Below, piece after piece: positions 29,932 through 37,314 of a stretch of 64,000 nt of DNA. How positions within the stretch are numbered: the first letter of the stretch is position 1; the number at the start of each line of letters is the position of its first letter. Location: contig JAFYHU010000073.1 in assembly GCA_017538965.1 (NCBI GenBank), forward strand, positions 1 through 64,000, in the 5' to 3' direction. Made by a program: the position numbers and the translations under genes. Source of the DNA: Oscillospiraceae bacterium (lineage in GTDB: Bacteria > Bacillota > Clostridia > Oscillospirales > Oscillospiraceae). Below the pieces are notes generated by a model. The model made no database searches. It saw only the letters and a program-made list of their open reading frames with translations, and was not told the DNA's origin.

Positions 29932-29961
29932 AAGAGCTGACCGGCAACGGTCAGCTCTTTT
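29932..29961 (+). terminator. terminator of the LPXTG giant gene
   Basis: AAGAGCTGACCG, a GCAA tetraloop and CGGTCAGCTCTT form a 12-bp stem followed by TT. It is a strong intrinsic terminator. Confidence 0.9.
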
Positions 29962-29973
29962 ATGAGAAAATGC

Positions 29974-30013
29974 TTGCTTTTTAGCTGATTTGGTATATAA
30001 TAAAATCAGCTAA
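29974..30013 (+). promoter_or_regulatory. promoter and operator of the Phd/PIN module
   Basis: TTGCTT (29974-29979), 16-base spacer and TATAAT (29996-30001). A perfect 11-bp inverted repeat TTAGCTGATTT (29981-29991) / AAATCAGCTAA (30003-30013) brackets the -10 box with an 11-base centre. This is the expected layout for autorepression by an antitoxin dimer. Confidence 0.75.
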
Positions 30014-30030
30014 TATAAGGAGGGGTATGT

Positions 30031-30267
30031 ATGATTGGTGCCACGGCCACGGAAATGAAGAATAACTTTGGGAAGTATCTCAACATTGTCATGAACGGCG
30101 AAGAAGTGATCGTCACAAAAAACGGACGAGAAGTTGGCCGTTTCATACCTCGCGATGCTGCAGTCAGTTATCTTACCGATTCGCTGACAGGGATTCTGAA
30201 AAGCGGAAATGAGATTGAACCAGAGAAAACGCGGAGGCTGAAAGAGAAATATGCGGTTGCTGATTGA
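30031..30267 (+). CDS. Phd/YefM-family antitoxin
   Basis: A 78-residue antitoxin. The N-terminal DNA-binding fold is recognised from ATEMKNNFGKYLNIVMNGEEV followed by IVTKNGREVGRFIP, the standard Phd/YefM pattern. The C-terminal 25 residues are charged and would wrap the toxin. AAGGAGGGG precedes the ATG. It overlaps the PIN toxin gene by 17 bases. It probably represses its own operon through the inverted repeat at 29981-30013. Confidence 0.9.
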   Translation: MIGATATEMKNNFGKYLNIVMNGEEVIVTKNGREVGRFIPRDAAVSYLTDSLTGILKSGNEIEPEKTRRLKEKYAVAD

Positions 30268-30658
30268 TGGGAATATCATCTTGGATGTACTTCAGAACCG
30301 CGAGCCTCATGTGAAAGAATCTGCAATAATATGGAAATTGTGCGAGACAGATCAGGCGGAAGGTTATATTTCCGTACTGACATTTGCAAATCTTGTCTAT
30401 ATCATGAGGAAAGACCTCAATGCGGAAGCAATTGAGCAGGTGCTAAGGATTCTTATGCTGATCTTCCGTTTTGCAGATTTAAATGAATCAGATCTTCTGG
30501 AAGCGGCAGAAGCCAGATGGGATGATTATGAGGATGCGCTGCAGGCTGTGGCAGCCGCCAGAATACATGCAGATTATCTGATAACAAGAAACGGAAAAGA
30601 TTTTCAGGATAGTGATATACCGGCACTCTCGCCGGCGGAATTCCTCGGCATATGCTGA
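30251..30658 (+). CDS. PIN-domain toxin (VapC-like ribonuclease)
   Basis: A 135-residue PIN nuclease that would cleave RNA with Mg2+/Mn2+. The acidic residues visible are Asp6 in LLIDGNIILD, Glu94-Asp95 in DYEDALQ and Asp117 in TRNGKDF. The second position of the PIN quartet, usually Glu, appears to be within VLTFANLVY, where no acidic residue is present, as in some PIN_3 proteins. It is translationally coupled to the antitoxin. A PIN toxin with a Phd-type antitoxin is a known combination. Confidence 0.88.
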   Translation: MRLLIDGNIILDVLQNREPHVKESAIIWKLCETDQAEGYISVLTFANLVYIMRKDLNAEAIEQVLRILMLIFRFADLNESDLLEAAEARWDDYEDALQAVAAARIHADYLITRNGKDFQDSDIPALSPAEFLGIC

Positions 30659-30663
30659 TCTCC

Positions 30664-30749
30664 TTTGCGGCGGGGCGGTCCTGACGCTGAGAAAGAAAAA
30701 GAACAAAGCATAAACCAAACAAGAAGAGCTGACCGGCAGAGGCCAGCTC
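30664..30749 (+). pseudogene. decayed 3' end of a second LPXTG-type gene
   Basis: The segment 30687-30749 matches 29895-29957 at 59 of 63 positions. It covers the last codons of the giant gene (LRKKKNKA stop), the bases after the stop and most of the terminator stem. Upstream, 30664-30686 reads in frame as CGGAVLT before LRKKKNKA, resembling an LPXTG-protein membrane tail. The terminator stem here has a mismatch and no T-run. No start, LPXTG motif or body remains. Confidence 0.75.
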
Positions 30750-30765
30750 CTCAATCAAAGACATA

Positions 30766-30813
30766 AGGGACGGTCCAAATCTCTGCGGGATGCAGATTAT
30801 AAGGACCGTCCCT
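30766..30813. repeat. dispersed palindrome D, copy 2
   Basis: AGGGACGGTCC (30766-30776) / GGACCGTCCCT (30803-30813), an 11-bp outer stem with a different interior from copies 1 and 3. It lies just upstream of the higBA promoter. Confidence 0.75.
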
Positions 30814-30836
30814 CTGACGTTACGAACTATATCCTC

Positions 30837-30865
30837 TTGACATGTACACGAAGAACGGGTATAAT
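30837..30865 (+). promoter_or_regulatory. consensus promoter of higBA
   Basis: TTGACA (30837-30842), 17-base spacer and TATAAT (30860-30865), both perfect. The higB ATG is only 7 bases after the -10 box, so the transcript would begin at or next to the start codon. Confidence 0.8.
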
Positions 30866-30872
30866 ATCGAAT

Positions 30873-31154
30873 ATGATAAAGAGCTTTGCTGACAAAGAAA
30901 CGGAAAAAGTCTACTATCAGACCTTTTCCAGGAAGCTTCCTCAGTCCATTCAAAGGGTTGCGTTAAGAAAACTGATCATGATTGACAATGCAGGATGCCT
31001 GGAGGATCTGCGTGTCCCGCCGGCGAACCGTCTGGAAGTACTCCACGGCGATCGAGAGGGACAATACAGCATTCGAATCAATGATCAGGTTCGCATCTGC
31101 TTTGTGGTTGACGGAAACAGCTTTTATGATGTCGAAATTGTAGATTATCACTGA
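30873..31154 (+). CDS. higB: HigB-type toxin (RelE/ParE superfamily)
   Basis: A 93-residue ribosome-dependent mRNA interferase-type toxin. The opening [16 protein letters not shown] and the later [24 protein letters not shown] are characteristic of HigB (plasmid killer family). The family start matches the ATG at 30873. There is no ribosome binding site: the -10 box ends 7 bases before the ATG, which suggests a leaderless mRNA. The antitoxin gene follows 24 bases later with its own good ribosome site. This toxin-first order is normal for higBA. Confidence 0.92.
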   Translation: MIKSFADKETEKVYYQTFSRKLPQSIQRVALRKLIMIDNAGCLEDLRVPPANRLEVLHGDREGQYSIRINDQVRICFVVDGNSFYDVEIVDYH

Positions 31155-31178
31155 AGTTTATGAGAGAGGAGTGATGAT

Positions 31179-31481
31179 ATGATGGATTATATTCCCATTC
31201 CTAAAATGAGCGAGATTCTGCAGGAAGAGTTTATGGAACCGATGGGAATCTCTGCCTATAAACTGGCCAATGCTATTCATGTTCCCGTATCGCGGATTCA
31301 GGACATCCTCCACGACAGAAGGAAGATCACGGCGGACACTTCTCTGCGGCTCGGCAAGTTTTTCGGCGTTTCTGATCGATATTTCCTGGATATGCAGAAC
31401 GATATCGATGTCCGGGAGCTCCGGGGCACCATGGCCGTTGAGATTGATGCGATCCGCCCGTACCAGGCGGTGTCCATGTGA
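31179..31481 (+). CDS. higA: HigA-type antitoxin
   Basis: A 100-residue helix-turn-helix antitoxin of the HigA/XRE family. The HTH is about residues 22-62 (GISAYKLANAIHVPVSRIQDIL, DTSLRLGKFFGVSDRYFLDMQ). It would neutralise HigB and repress the promoter at 30837-30865. AGAGAGGAG lies before two consecutive ATGs (31179, 31182). It ends at a hairpin shared with the convergent CofE-like gene. Confidence 0.92.
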   Translation: MMDYIPIPKMSEILQEEFMEPMGISAYKLANAIHVPVSRIQDILHDRRKITADTSLRLGKFFGVSDRYFLDMQNDIDVRELRGTMAVEIDAIRPYQAVSM

Positions 31482-31512
31482 AAACCGCTCCGGTGAGAGA
31501 TCACCGAAGCGG
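31481..31512 (-). terminator. terminator of the CofE-like gene (shared with higA)
   Basis: On the minus strand CCGCTTCGGTGA, loop TCTC and TCACCGGAGCGG form a 12-bp stem with one G-T pair, followed by TTTT. Confidence 0.8.
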
Positions 31513-31535
31513 CTGAACAGCAGGTTCGCAGAACT

Positions 31536-32729
31536 TTATTCGTTGGTGTAATTGTCGAAGTAGCCCTGGATGTAAACGATGGGGGTGCCCTTGTCGCCGG
31601 AGCCGGAGGTCAGGTCGCAGAGCGAGCCGATCAGGTCGGTCAGACGGCGGGGCGTCGTGCCCTCCGAGACCATGTTGCCGACCAGGCTGTCGCCGGTCTT
31701 GGCACGGATCTTCTTCTCAATGGCGGCGCGCAGCTCGTCGCCGGAAAGGGCGGCAAACTCATTGTCCGCCAGATACTTGAGCTTCAGCTCGTTCGGCGTC
31801 CCGATCAGGCCCGAGGTATAACCGGGCGAGACGACCGGGTCTGCCAGCTCCCAGATCTTGCCGACCGGATCCTTGAAGGCGCCGTCGCCGTAAACCATGG
31901 CCTCGATGCGCTTGCCCGATGCTTCCGAGAGCAGGCGGCTGATCTCTTCGGCCACGGCGGTGCAGTCGCGCGGGAAGAGCTTGACGGTCTCTTCGGTGGC
32001 CTTGTTCGAGCCGAGCAGGCCGTACTCCTCGTTATAGCCGCTGCCGTTCACCGGAGCGTTCAGAATGTCGTCCAGACCGAGCGCGACCTTCGCGCCGGCT
32101 TCCTTCAGGAGGCGCTTCGAGCGCGCGCGGGTGTGAATGTCGCAGGTGATGACGGTGTCGGTGTAATCCAGAAGCGTCGTTACGCGGTTGCCGAGCAGGA
32201 CCTCAACCTCGCAGCCTTCCCCGCGGATCAGATCCGTGTAGAAGTCGATGTAGTCGACCCCGGTAAAGGGATGCAGAATGTGTCCGAAGTGCTCGCGGAA
32301 CTGCGCCACCGTCAGGACATCGCGGTAGGGGTCGATACCGGCCTTGTCAAGAAGGTCCCAGTCCACCAGATGGTTGCCGACCTCGTCCGAGGGATAGGAG
32401 AGCAGCAGGACGATCTTGCTGCAGCCGCCGGCCATGCCGCGCAGCAGGATCGAAAAGCGGTTGCGGCTCAGAATGGGGAAGGCGACGCCGACGGTGCCGC
32501 CGCCGGTTTTCCGGCGCACGTCCTCGGCAATCTGCCCGATATCGGCGTAGTTGCCCTGGGCTCTCGCGACGACCGATTCGGTAACAGCGACGACATCGCG
32601 GTTGCAGGGCTGAATCCCGGCCTCTTTCCAGGCCGCTTTCACGGCGTCTACGGTGATCTGAGCGATGTTGTCTCCCTGACGGATAATGGGTGCGCGCACG
32701 CCGCGCACGACGGTTCCGATGGTTCTCAT
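31536..32729 (-). CDS. CofE-like protein (coenzyme F420-0:L-glutamate ligase family)
   Basis: A 397-residue protein matching a Clostridial family that is annotated as coenzyme F420-0:L-glutamate ligase. Diagnostic stretches are RDVVAVTESVVARAQGNYAD, GVAFPILSRNRFSILLRG, LLLSYPSDEVGNHL, GSGYNEEYGLLGSNKATE and GTTPRRLTDLIGSLCDLTSG. No other F420 biosynthesis gene is here and Clostridia of this kind generally lack F420, so the real substrate is unclear; a glutamyl-type ligation on another acid is possible. AAAGGAG precedes the ATG. It is divergent from psuG. Confidence 0.85.
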   Translation of the reverse strand: MRTIGTVVRGVRAPIIRQGDNIAQITVDAVKAAWKEAGIQPCNRDVVAVTESVVARAQGNYADIGQIAEDVRRKTGGGTVGVAFPILSRNRFSILLRGMAGGCSKIVLLLSYPSDEVGNHLVDWDLLDKAGIDPYRDVLTVAQFREHFGHILHPFTGVDYIDFYTDLIRGEGCEVEVLLGNRVTTLLDYTDTVITCDIHTRARSKRLLKEAGAKVALGLDDILNAPVNGSGYNEEYGLLGSNKATEETVKLFPRDCTAVAEEISRLLSEASGKRIEAMVYGDGAFKDPVGKIWELADPVVSPGYTSGLIGTPNELKLKYLADNEFAALSGDELRAAIEKKIRAKTGDSLVGNMVSEGTTPRRLTDLIGSLCDLTSGSGDKGTPIVYIQGYFDNYTNE

Positions 32730-32772
32730 ATTCGAAAAACTCCTTTGCCCTTATGGCTTTTTTAACGCAGGT

Positions 32773-32801
32773 ATTATACATTTCCTGTATGCATCTGTAA
32801 A
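32773..32801 (-). promoter_or_regulatory. promoter of the CofE-like gene
   Basis: On the minus strand TTTACA (32796-32801), 17-base spacer and TATAAT (32773-32778), about 45 bases before the ATG. Confidence 0.65.
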
Positions 32802-32830
32802 GTATTTTTCAAAAAAGGAAGGAAACACTT

Positions 32831-33745
32831 ATGAATCGCTATCTGGATGTTGCGGAGGAAGTCCGCCTGGCTTTGGAAGAGGGGAAACCCGTTGTGGCGC
32901 TGGAGAGCACGATCATCTCCCACGGCATGCCCTATCCCAGGAACGTGGAGACCGCGCTCCTGGTCGAACAGACCATTCGCAATAACGGCGCCGTGCCCGC
33001 TACGATTGCTGTGATCGGCGGCCGTCTCAAGGCAGGCCTCAGCCGGGAGGAGATCGAATATCTCGGGAAGACCGGCCGCGGCGTCGCGAAGGCCAGCCGG
33101 CGCGATCTGCCCGCGCTGGTGGCCCGCAAGGCGGACGGCGCCACGACCGTGGCGACCACGATGATCATCGCGCATCTGGCCGGCATCCGCATCTTTGCCA
33201 CCGGCGGCATCGGCGGCGTTCACCGTGGCGCCGAGACGACCATGGATATCTCTGCCGATCTCGAAGAACTGGCGCATACGCCGGTGATGGTGGTCTGTGC
33301 CGGGGCCAAGTCAATCCTCGACCTCGGTCTGACGCTGGAGTATCTCGAAACCAAGGGCGTGCCGGTCATCGGCTTCGGCACCGACGAGCTGCCTGCCTTC
33401 TATACCCGCCGCAGCGGCTTCGGCGTGGATTACCGTGTGGACAGCCCCGAAGAGCTGGCCGCCATGTTCGCCGCCCAGCGCGGCCTCGGCTATCCCGGCG
33501 GCATGCTGGTCACGAATCCCATCCCGTCCGAATATGCCATGGATAAGGACACCATTGACGCCGCCATTGACGAGGCGCTGAACGCGGCCCGGGCGGAAGG
33601 CATCCACGGGAAGGAGACAACGCCCTATCTGCTGGCCAAGGTGGTCGAGCTGACCGGCGGTGAAAGCCTCGAGAGCAACATCCGGCTCGTGCTGAACAAC
33701 GCGGCCGTCGCCGCCCGCACAGCTGTGTGTCTGGCCAGACAATAA
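32831..33745 (+). CDS. psuG: pseudouridine-5'-phosphate glycosidase
   Basis: A 304-residue enzyme that splits pseudouridine 5'-phosphate into uracil and ribose 5-phosphate. Family stretches are present from end to end: VALESTIISHGMPYPRNVET, PATIAVIGGRLKAGL, SRRDLPALVARKADGATTVA, IFATGGIGGVHRGAETTMDIS (with the metal/phosphate-binding residues) and LVTNPIPSEYAMD. Length is normal. AAGGAAGGAA precedes the ATG. The kinase gene psuK and a transporter are not adjacent; the flanking genes are unrelated. Confidence 0.96.
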   Translation: MNRYLDVAEEVRLALEEGKPVVALESTIISHGMPYPRNVETALLVEQTIRNNGAVPATIAVIGGRLKAGLSREEIEYLGKTGRGVAKASRRDLPALVARKADGATTVATTMIIAHLAGIRIFATGGIGGVHRGAETTMDISADLEELAHTPVMVVCAGAKSILDLGLTLEYLETKGVPVIGFGTDELPAFYTRRSGFGVDYRVDSPEELAAMFAAQRGLGYPGGMLVTNPIPSEYAMDKDTIDAAIDEALNAARAEGIHGKETTPYLLAKVVELTGGESLESNIRLVLNNAAVAARTAVCLARQ

Positions 33746-33834
33746 AGAAGCTCCCAATCAGCTTGTACCGTTTCGCGGCATTGGAAACATGTGCCCCTTA
33801 ATCAGCTTCTGCTGCCGCGATTTATTGTAGTAAA

Positions 33835-33903
33835 GCCTTCCCCTCTGGGGAAGGTGGCCCAGTGCGCACACTGGGACGGATGAGGTCCCCGCGCCCGCAG
33901 GCG
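33835..33903. repeat. dispersed repeat B, copy 3
   Basis: CCTTCCCC-TCT-GGGGAAGG hairpin, CCAGTG-CGCA-CACTGG, GGATGAGG and CGCGCCCGCAGGCG, close to copy 1. It lies in the psuG-addB gap. A TATAAT at 33921-33926 follows but has no matching -35 box. Confidence 0.8.
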
Positions 33904-33960
33904 CATTGCAACGAAGAGCATATAATCCGGAGCTTGAGAGAAGCAAAATCAGGAGAAGGT

Positions 33961-36900
33961 ATGAGATTCCTCATCGGAAAAGTGCGAAGCGGGAAGACCG
34001 CTTTGATCATCAGGGAAATCCGGGAAGCGGTCGAAAAGGGCAGCGGCAGATCCCTGCTGCTGGTTCCCGAGCAGTACAGCCACGAAGCCGAGCGCGAGCT
34101 TTGTGCCGTCTGCGGCGACCGCCTGTCCCGTTATGCCGAGGTCATGAGCTTCTCGGGCCTTGCCCGCTTCAGCATGTCCGTACACGGCGGCCTCGCCCGC
34201 CGGCGGATGGATGAGGCGGGCAGACTGCTTTGCATGGCGGTCGCGCTGCAGGAAATCCGCCCTGTTCTCCATGTCTACGAGAGCGCGGCCGAGAACATCG
34301 ACCTGCAGGCGGTCCTCCTGAAGGAGCTCGACAACCTGAACACCGCGGCCGCGAATTCCGACGCGCTTCGCAGAACGGCCTCCGAACTGGAAGGGGATCT
34401 GGGCGAAAAGCTGAAGGAGCTGGCCCTGATCCGCGATGCCTGGGAAGCCGTCGTGACCCGCTCCGGCGCCTCGGCCGAGGACCCGCTGCAGATTCTGGCC
34501 TCCCAGATCCGCGATTTCGGTCTGAGCGGCTTTGACCGCATTTACGTGGACGGATTTATCGACTTTACGGGCCTCGAGCACGCCGTCCTGAAGGCCATGC
34601 TCGCGCGCGGCCTTTCTCTCACGGTCTGTCTGCCGGGAACGGAGAACATGCGCGGGGAGGAATTCCTTCTGCCCTCCCACCTGGCGCGCACCCGCCTTAC
34701 CGAAGATGCCGAGGACTTCGGCGTCCCGGTCGAGGTGCTGACCGTGGAGGACAAAAAGGATGCCGGCAGCCTGCGCCGCTTTGCTGATGCCATGTTTGAC
34801 TATGCGGCCGAAGCGGCCGAGGCCGGGGATCGGGCGATCTGCCTGCTGCGCCCCGAAAACCCTCGCGCCGAATGCGAGCTGGCCGCCGCCGCGATTCTGG
34901 ATGCCGTCCGCCTGGACGGCTGCCGCTGGCGCGATATCGCCGTGGCGGTCCGCGGCTTTGAGGACTACCGCGGCATGCTGGAAAGCTGCTTCCGCCGCTA
35001 CGGCATTCCGCTCTTCCTGTCCCGGCGCGAACCCGTCAATGAAAAACCGCTGCCGTTCTGGATCGACTGCCTGTATGACGTCGTTCTCGGCGGCTTTGAT
35101 ACCGAGGACATGACCGCCTTCCTGCGCTGCGGACTCTCCGGCCTTTCGGAAGAAGACTGTGACCTGCTCTGCGACTATCTGTTCCGCTGGCAGCTGCGCG
35201 CCCCCGCCTGGATGAACCCCGACCCCTGGCAGCAGCATCCGGACGGCTATTCCCGGCCATGGACCGACGAAGTGCGCGAGAAGCTGCGCGCGGTCGAAAA
35301 GGCCCGAAGAAGAATCTCCGGCTCGCTTCTGCGCTTCCGGGAACGCGCGCTGCAGGCCGATTCCTGCGTTGCGCAGGCGGAAGCCCTCGCGGACTATATG
35401 AAGGAGAGCGGCCTGCAGGAACAGCTGAAAAAGCGCGTCGAGCGCCTGGGGACGGAAGGCAGGCTTGAGCTGCGCGCCCAGTATCTCCAGCTCTGGGACA
35501 TCTGCTGCGACGCCGTCCGCCAGTCGGCGCAGATTCCGGGGGACATGCCCATGGACGCCCGCAGCTACCAGAAGCTGCTGCGGACGATGTTCTCGCGCTA
35601 TGACGTCGGCGTCATCCCCGTGGCGCTGGACCGCGTTTCGGCCGGCGATTTCGACCGCATGCGCCGCCGCAACATCCGGCGGCTCTTCGTGCTGGGTTGC
35701 TCCGACGGCCGCCTGCCCGCCGATCATGCTCCCGTCGGCCTCTTTACCGATGACGAGCGCGACCTGCTCGCGGAGCATGACATTCTGATCGGCGGCGGGG
35801 AAGCGGAGCTCTGGCGGGAATATGCCATGATCCATCATACCCTGTCCCTGCCCTCCGAGCAGCTGATTCTTTCCGCTCCCGCGACCGATCTCAACGGCAG
35901 TCTCAGCGAGCCTGCCGGCGTGTGGAAGCAGGCGAAGCGCATCTTCTGCCTGACGGAAGAGAAGGGCTCCCCGGATGCCGCCAGGCTCCGCGCTCCCTTG
36001 CCGGCTCTGGCGCTTGCCGCGCGTTCCGGACAGGCGAATGCCGGCGCGGAAGCGGATGCCGCCGCGCGCTGGTTCCGCGAGCAGAACCCCGGCCGTCTGG
36101 AGGCCCTGCAGGAGAAAACCTGCCGCGATCGGGGAAGCCTTTCGAAAACGGCAGTTGAGGCCCTTTACGGCCGTCATCTGCGCATCAGCCCCTCCCGGCT
36201 CGAAAAGTTTTCCGACTGCCGTTTCGCCTATTTCTGCAGCTACGGCCTGAAGGCCGAGCCCTACGAACCGGCCGGCTTCCGCCCGCCCGAGATCGGTACC
36301 TTCATGCATGCCGTTCTGGAGAACACCGCGCGAGAAGTCGCCGCCCGCGGCGGCTTTCGCAAAGTGTCGGACGACGAGCTGGACGAAATCACCCGGGATG
36401 TCATCGATGCCTATGCTGCCGACCAGCTGGGCGGCCTGCGCGAAAAGAGTCCCCGCTTCGCCCATCTGTTCCGGCGCCTTTGCGACGATGCCCGCCGCGT
36501 CGTCCGCGACACGGCGGAAGAGCTGCGCCGCTCGGACTTTGTGCCGCTCCGCTTTGAGCTGGACATCTCTTCGCTTGGCATCCGTCTCGGCGATGAGGAA
36601 AACGCCGTGAATCTGACCGGCATTGCCGACCGCGTGGACGGCTGGACGGATCGGGACGGACAGCTCTGGCTGCGTATCGTGGACTATAAGACCGGGAAAA
36701 AGCAGTTCTGCCTCTCCGACCTGATCTACGGCAAGAACATGCAGATGCTGCTCTACCTCTTCGCTCTCTGCGACCGTGCCGGGGAGCTTTTCGGGAGAAA
36801 GGCGCAGCCGGCCGGCGTGCTGTATCTGCCGGCGCACGAGGACCTGCTGCAGTTTGACCGACGGCCGGAAGCCGACGATGAGGATAAGGAGCGAAAGAAG

Positions 36901-37314
36901 GGGAAACGCCGCAGCGGTATCCTGACCGACAGCGGGGAAGTTCTCCTCGCCTGGGAAAAGGTCGCCGAAGGCGAGAAACCGATTTACCGGCCGGTGAAGA
37001 CGACCAGATCGAACCCTGAAATTTCGAAAAAGGATTTTGATCTGCTGCACAGCTTTCTGGACAACAGCCTGCGCCGCATGGGCGAAGACATCCACGGCGG
37101 CAGCATCGAGGCCGCTCCGGCCTGGGTCTCGGAGACGGAGAACGCCTGCAGCCATTGCGACTTTCTCAGTATCTGCGGCTTTTCCGAGGGCGAAGGGGGA
37201 GATCGCTGCGTCCTGACGCCCCGCCTGGACGATCAGCAGGCCTGGGAGGCCATCCGGAGCGCGGAGGCTGCCTCCGCGCAGGACGGACAGGCTGAGGAAG
37301 GAGGCCGCGCATGA
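33961..37314 (+). CDS. addB: ATP-dependent helicase/nuclease subunit B
   Basis: A 1117-residue partner of AddA in double-strand break resection for recombination. The N-terminal Walker A is GKVRSGKT (residues 6-13). The C-terminal nuclease has IVDYKTGKKQF at about residue 905. Cysteines for the [4Fe-4S] latch are at about 753 (DCRFAYF) and in CSHCDFLSIC near 1061-1070, matching the C-...-CxxCxxxxxC pattern of Bacillus AddB. The ATG at 33961 follows AGGAGAAGG; the frame is open about 100 bases further up, through repeat B, but has no support there. It overlaps addA by 4 bases. Confidence 0.96.
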   Translation: MRFLIGKVRSGKTALIIREIREAVEKGSGRSLLLVPEQYSHEAERELCAVCGDRLSRYAEVMSFSGLARFSMSVHGGLARRRMDEAGRLLCMAVALQEIRPVLHVYESAAENIDLQAVLLKELDNLNTAAANSDALRRTASELEGDLGEKLKELALIRDAWEAVVTRSGASAEDPLQILASQIRDFGLSGFDRIYVDGFIDFTGLEHAVLKAMLARGLSLTVCLPGTENMRGEEFLLPSHLARTRLTEDAEDFGVPVEVLTVEDKKDAGSLRRFADAMFDYAAEAAEAGDRAICLLRPENPRAECELAAAAILDAVRLDGCRWRDIAVAVRGFEDYRGMLESCFRRYGIPLFLSRREPVNEKPLPFWIDCLYDVVLGGFDTEDMTAFLRCGLSGLSEEDCDLLCDYLFRWQLRAPAWMNPDPWQQHPDGYSRPWTDEVREKLRAVEKARRRISGSLLRFRERALQADSCVAQAEALADYMKESGLQEQLKKRVERLGTEGRLELRAQYLQLWDICCDAVRQSAQIPGDMPMDARSYQKLLRTMFSRYDVGVIPVALDRVSAGDFDRMRRRNIRRLFVLGCSDGRLPADHAPVGLFTDDERDLLAEHDILIGGGEAELWREYAMIHHTLSLPSEQLILSAPATDLNGSLSEPAGVWKQAKRIFCLTEEKGSPDAARLRAPLPALALAARSGQANAGAEADAAARWFREQNPGRLEALQEKTCRDRGSLSKTAVEALYGRHLRISPSRLEKFSDCRFAYFCSYGLKAEPYEPAGFRPPEIGTFMHAVLENTAREVAARGGFRKVSDDELDEITRDVIDAYAADQLGGLREKSPRFAHLFRRLCDDARRVVRDTAEELRRSDFVPLRFELDISSLGIRLGDEENAVNLTGIADRVDGWTDRDGQLWLRIVDYKTGKKQFCLSDLIYGKNMQMLLYLFALCDRAGELFGRKAQPAGVLYLPAHEDLLQFDRRPEADDEDKERKKGKRRSGILTDSGEVLLAWEKVAEGEKPIYRPVKTTRSNPEISKKDFDLLHSFLDNSLRRMGEDIHGGSIEAAPAWVSETENACSHCDFLSICGFSEGEGGDRCVLTPRLDDQQAWEAIRSAEAASAQDGQAEEGGRA

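Noticed and set aside
33898-33926. TATAAT at 33921 as an addB promoter
   Set aside because: The bases 17 upstream (CAGGCG region) do not resemble a -35 box; the hexamer follows repeat B and may be chance.
33949-37155. Long minus-strand open frame of 1068 codons opposite addB
   Set aside because: It is the antisense shadow of a GC-rich gene. It has no ribosome site and no recognisable domain, and its composition (Ala, Gly, His, Gln) is typical of reverse-complement artefacts.
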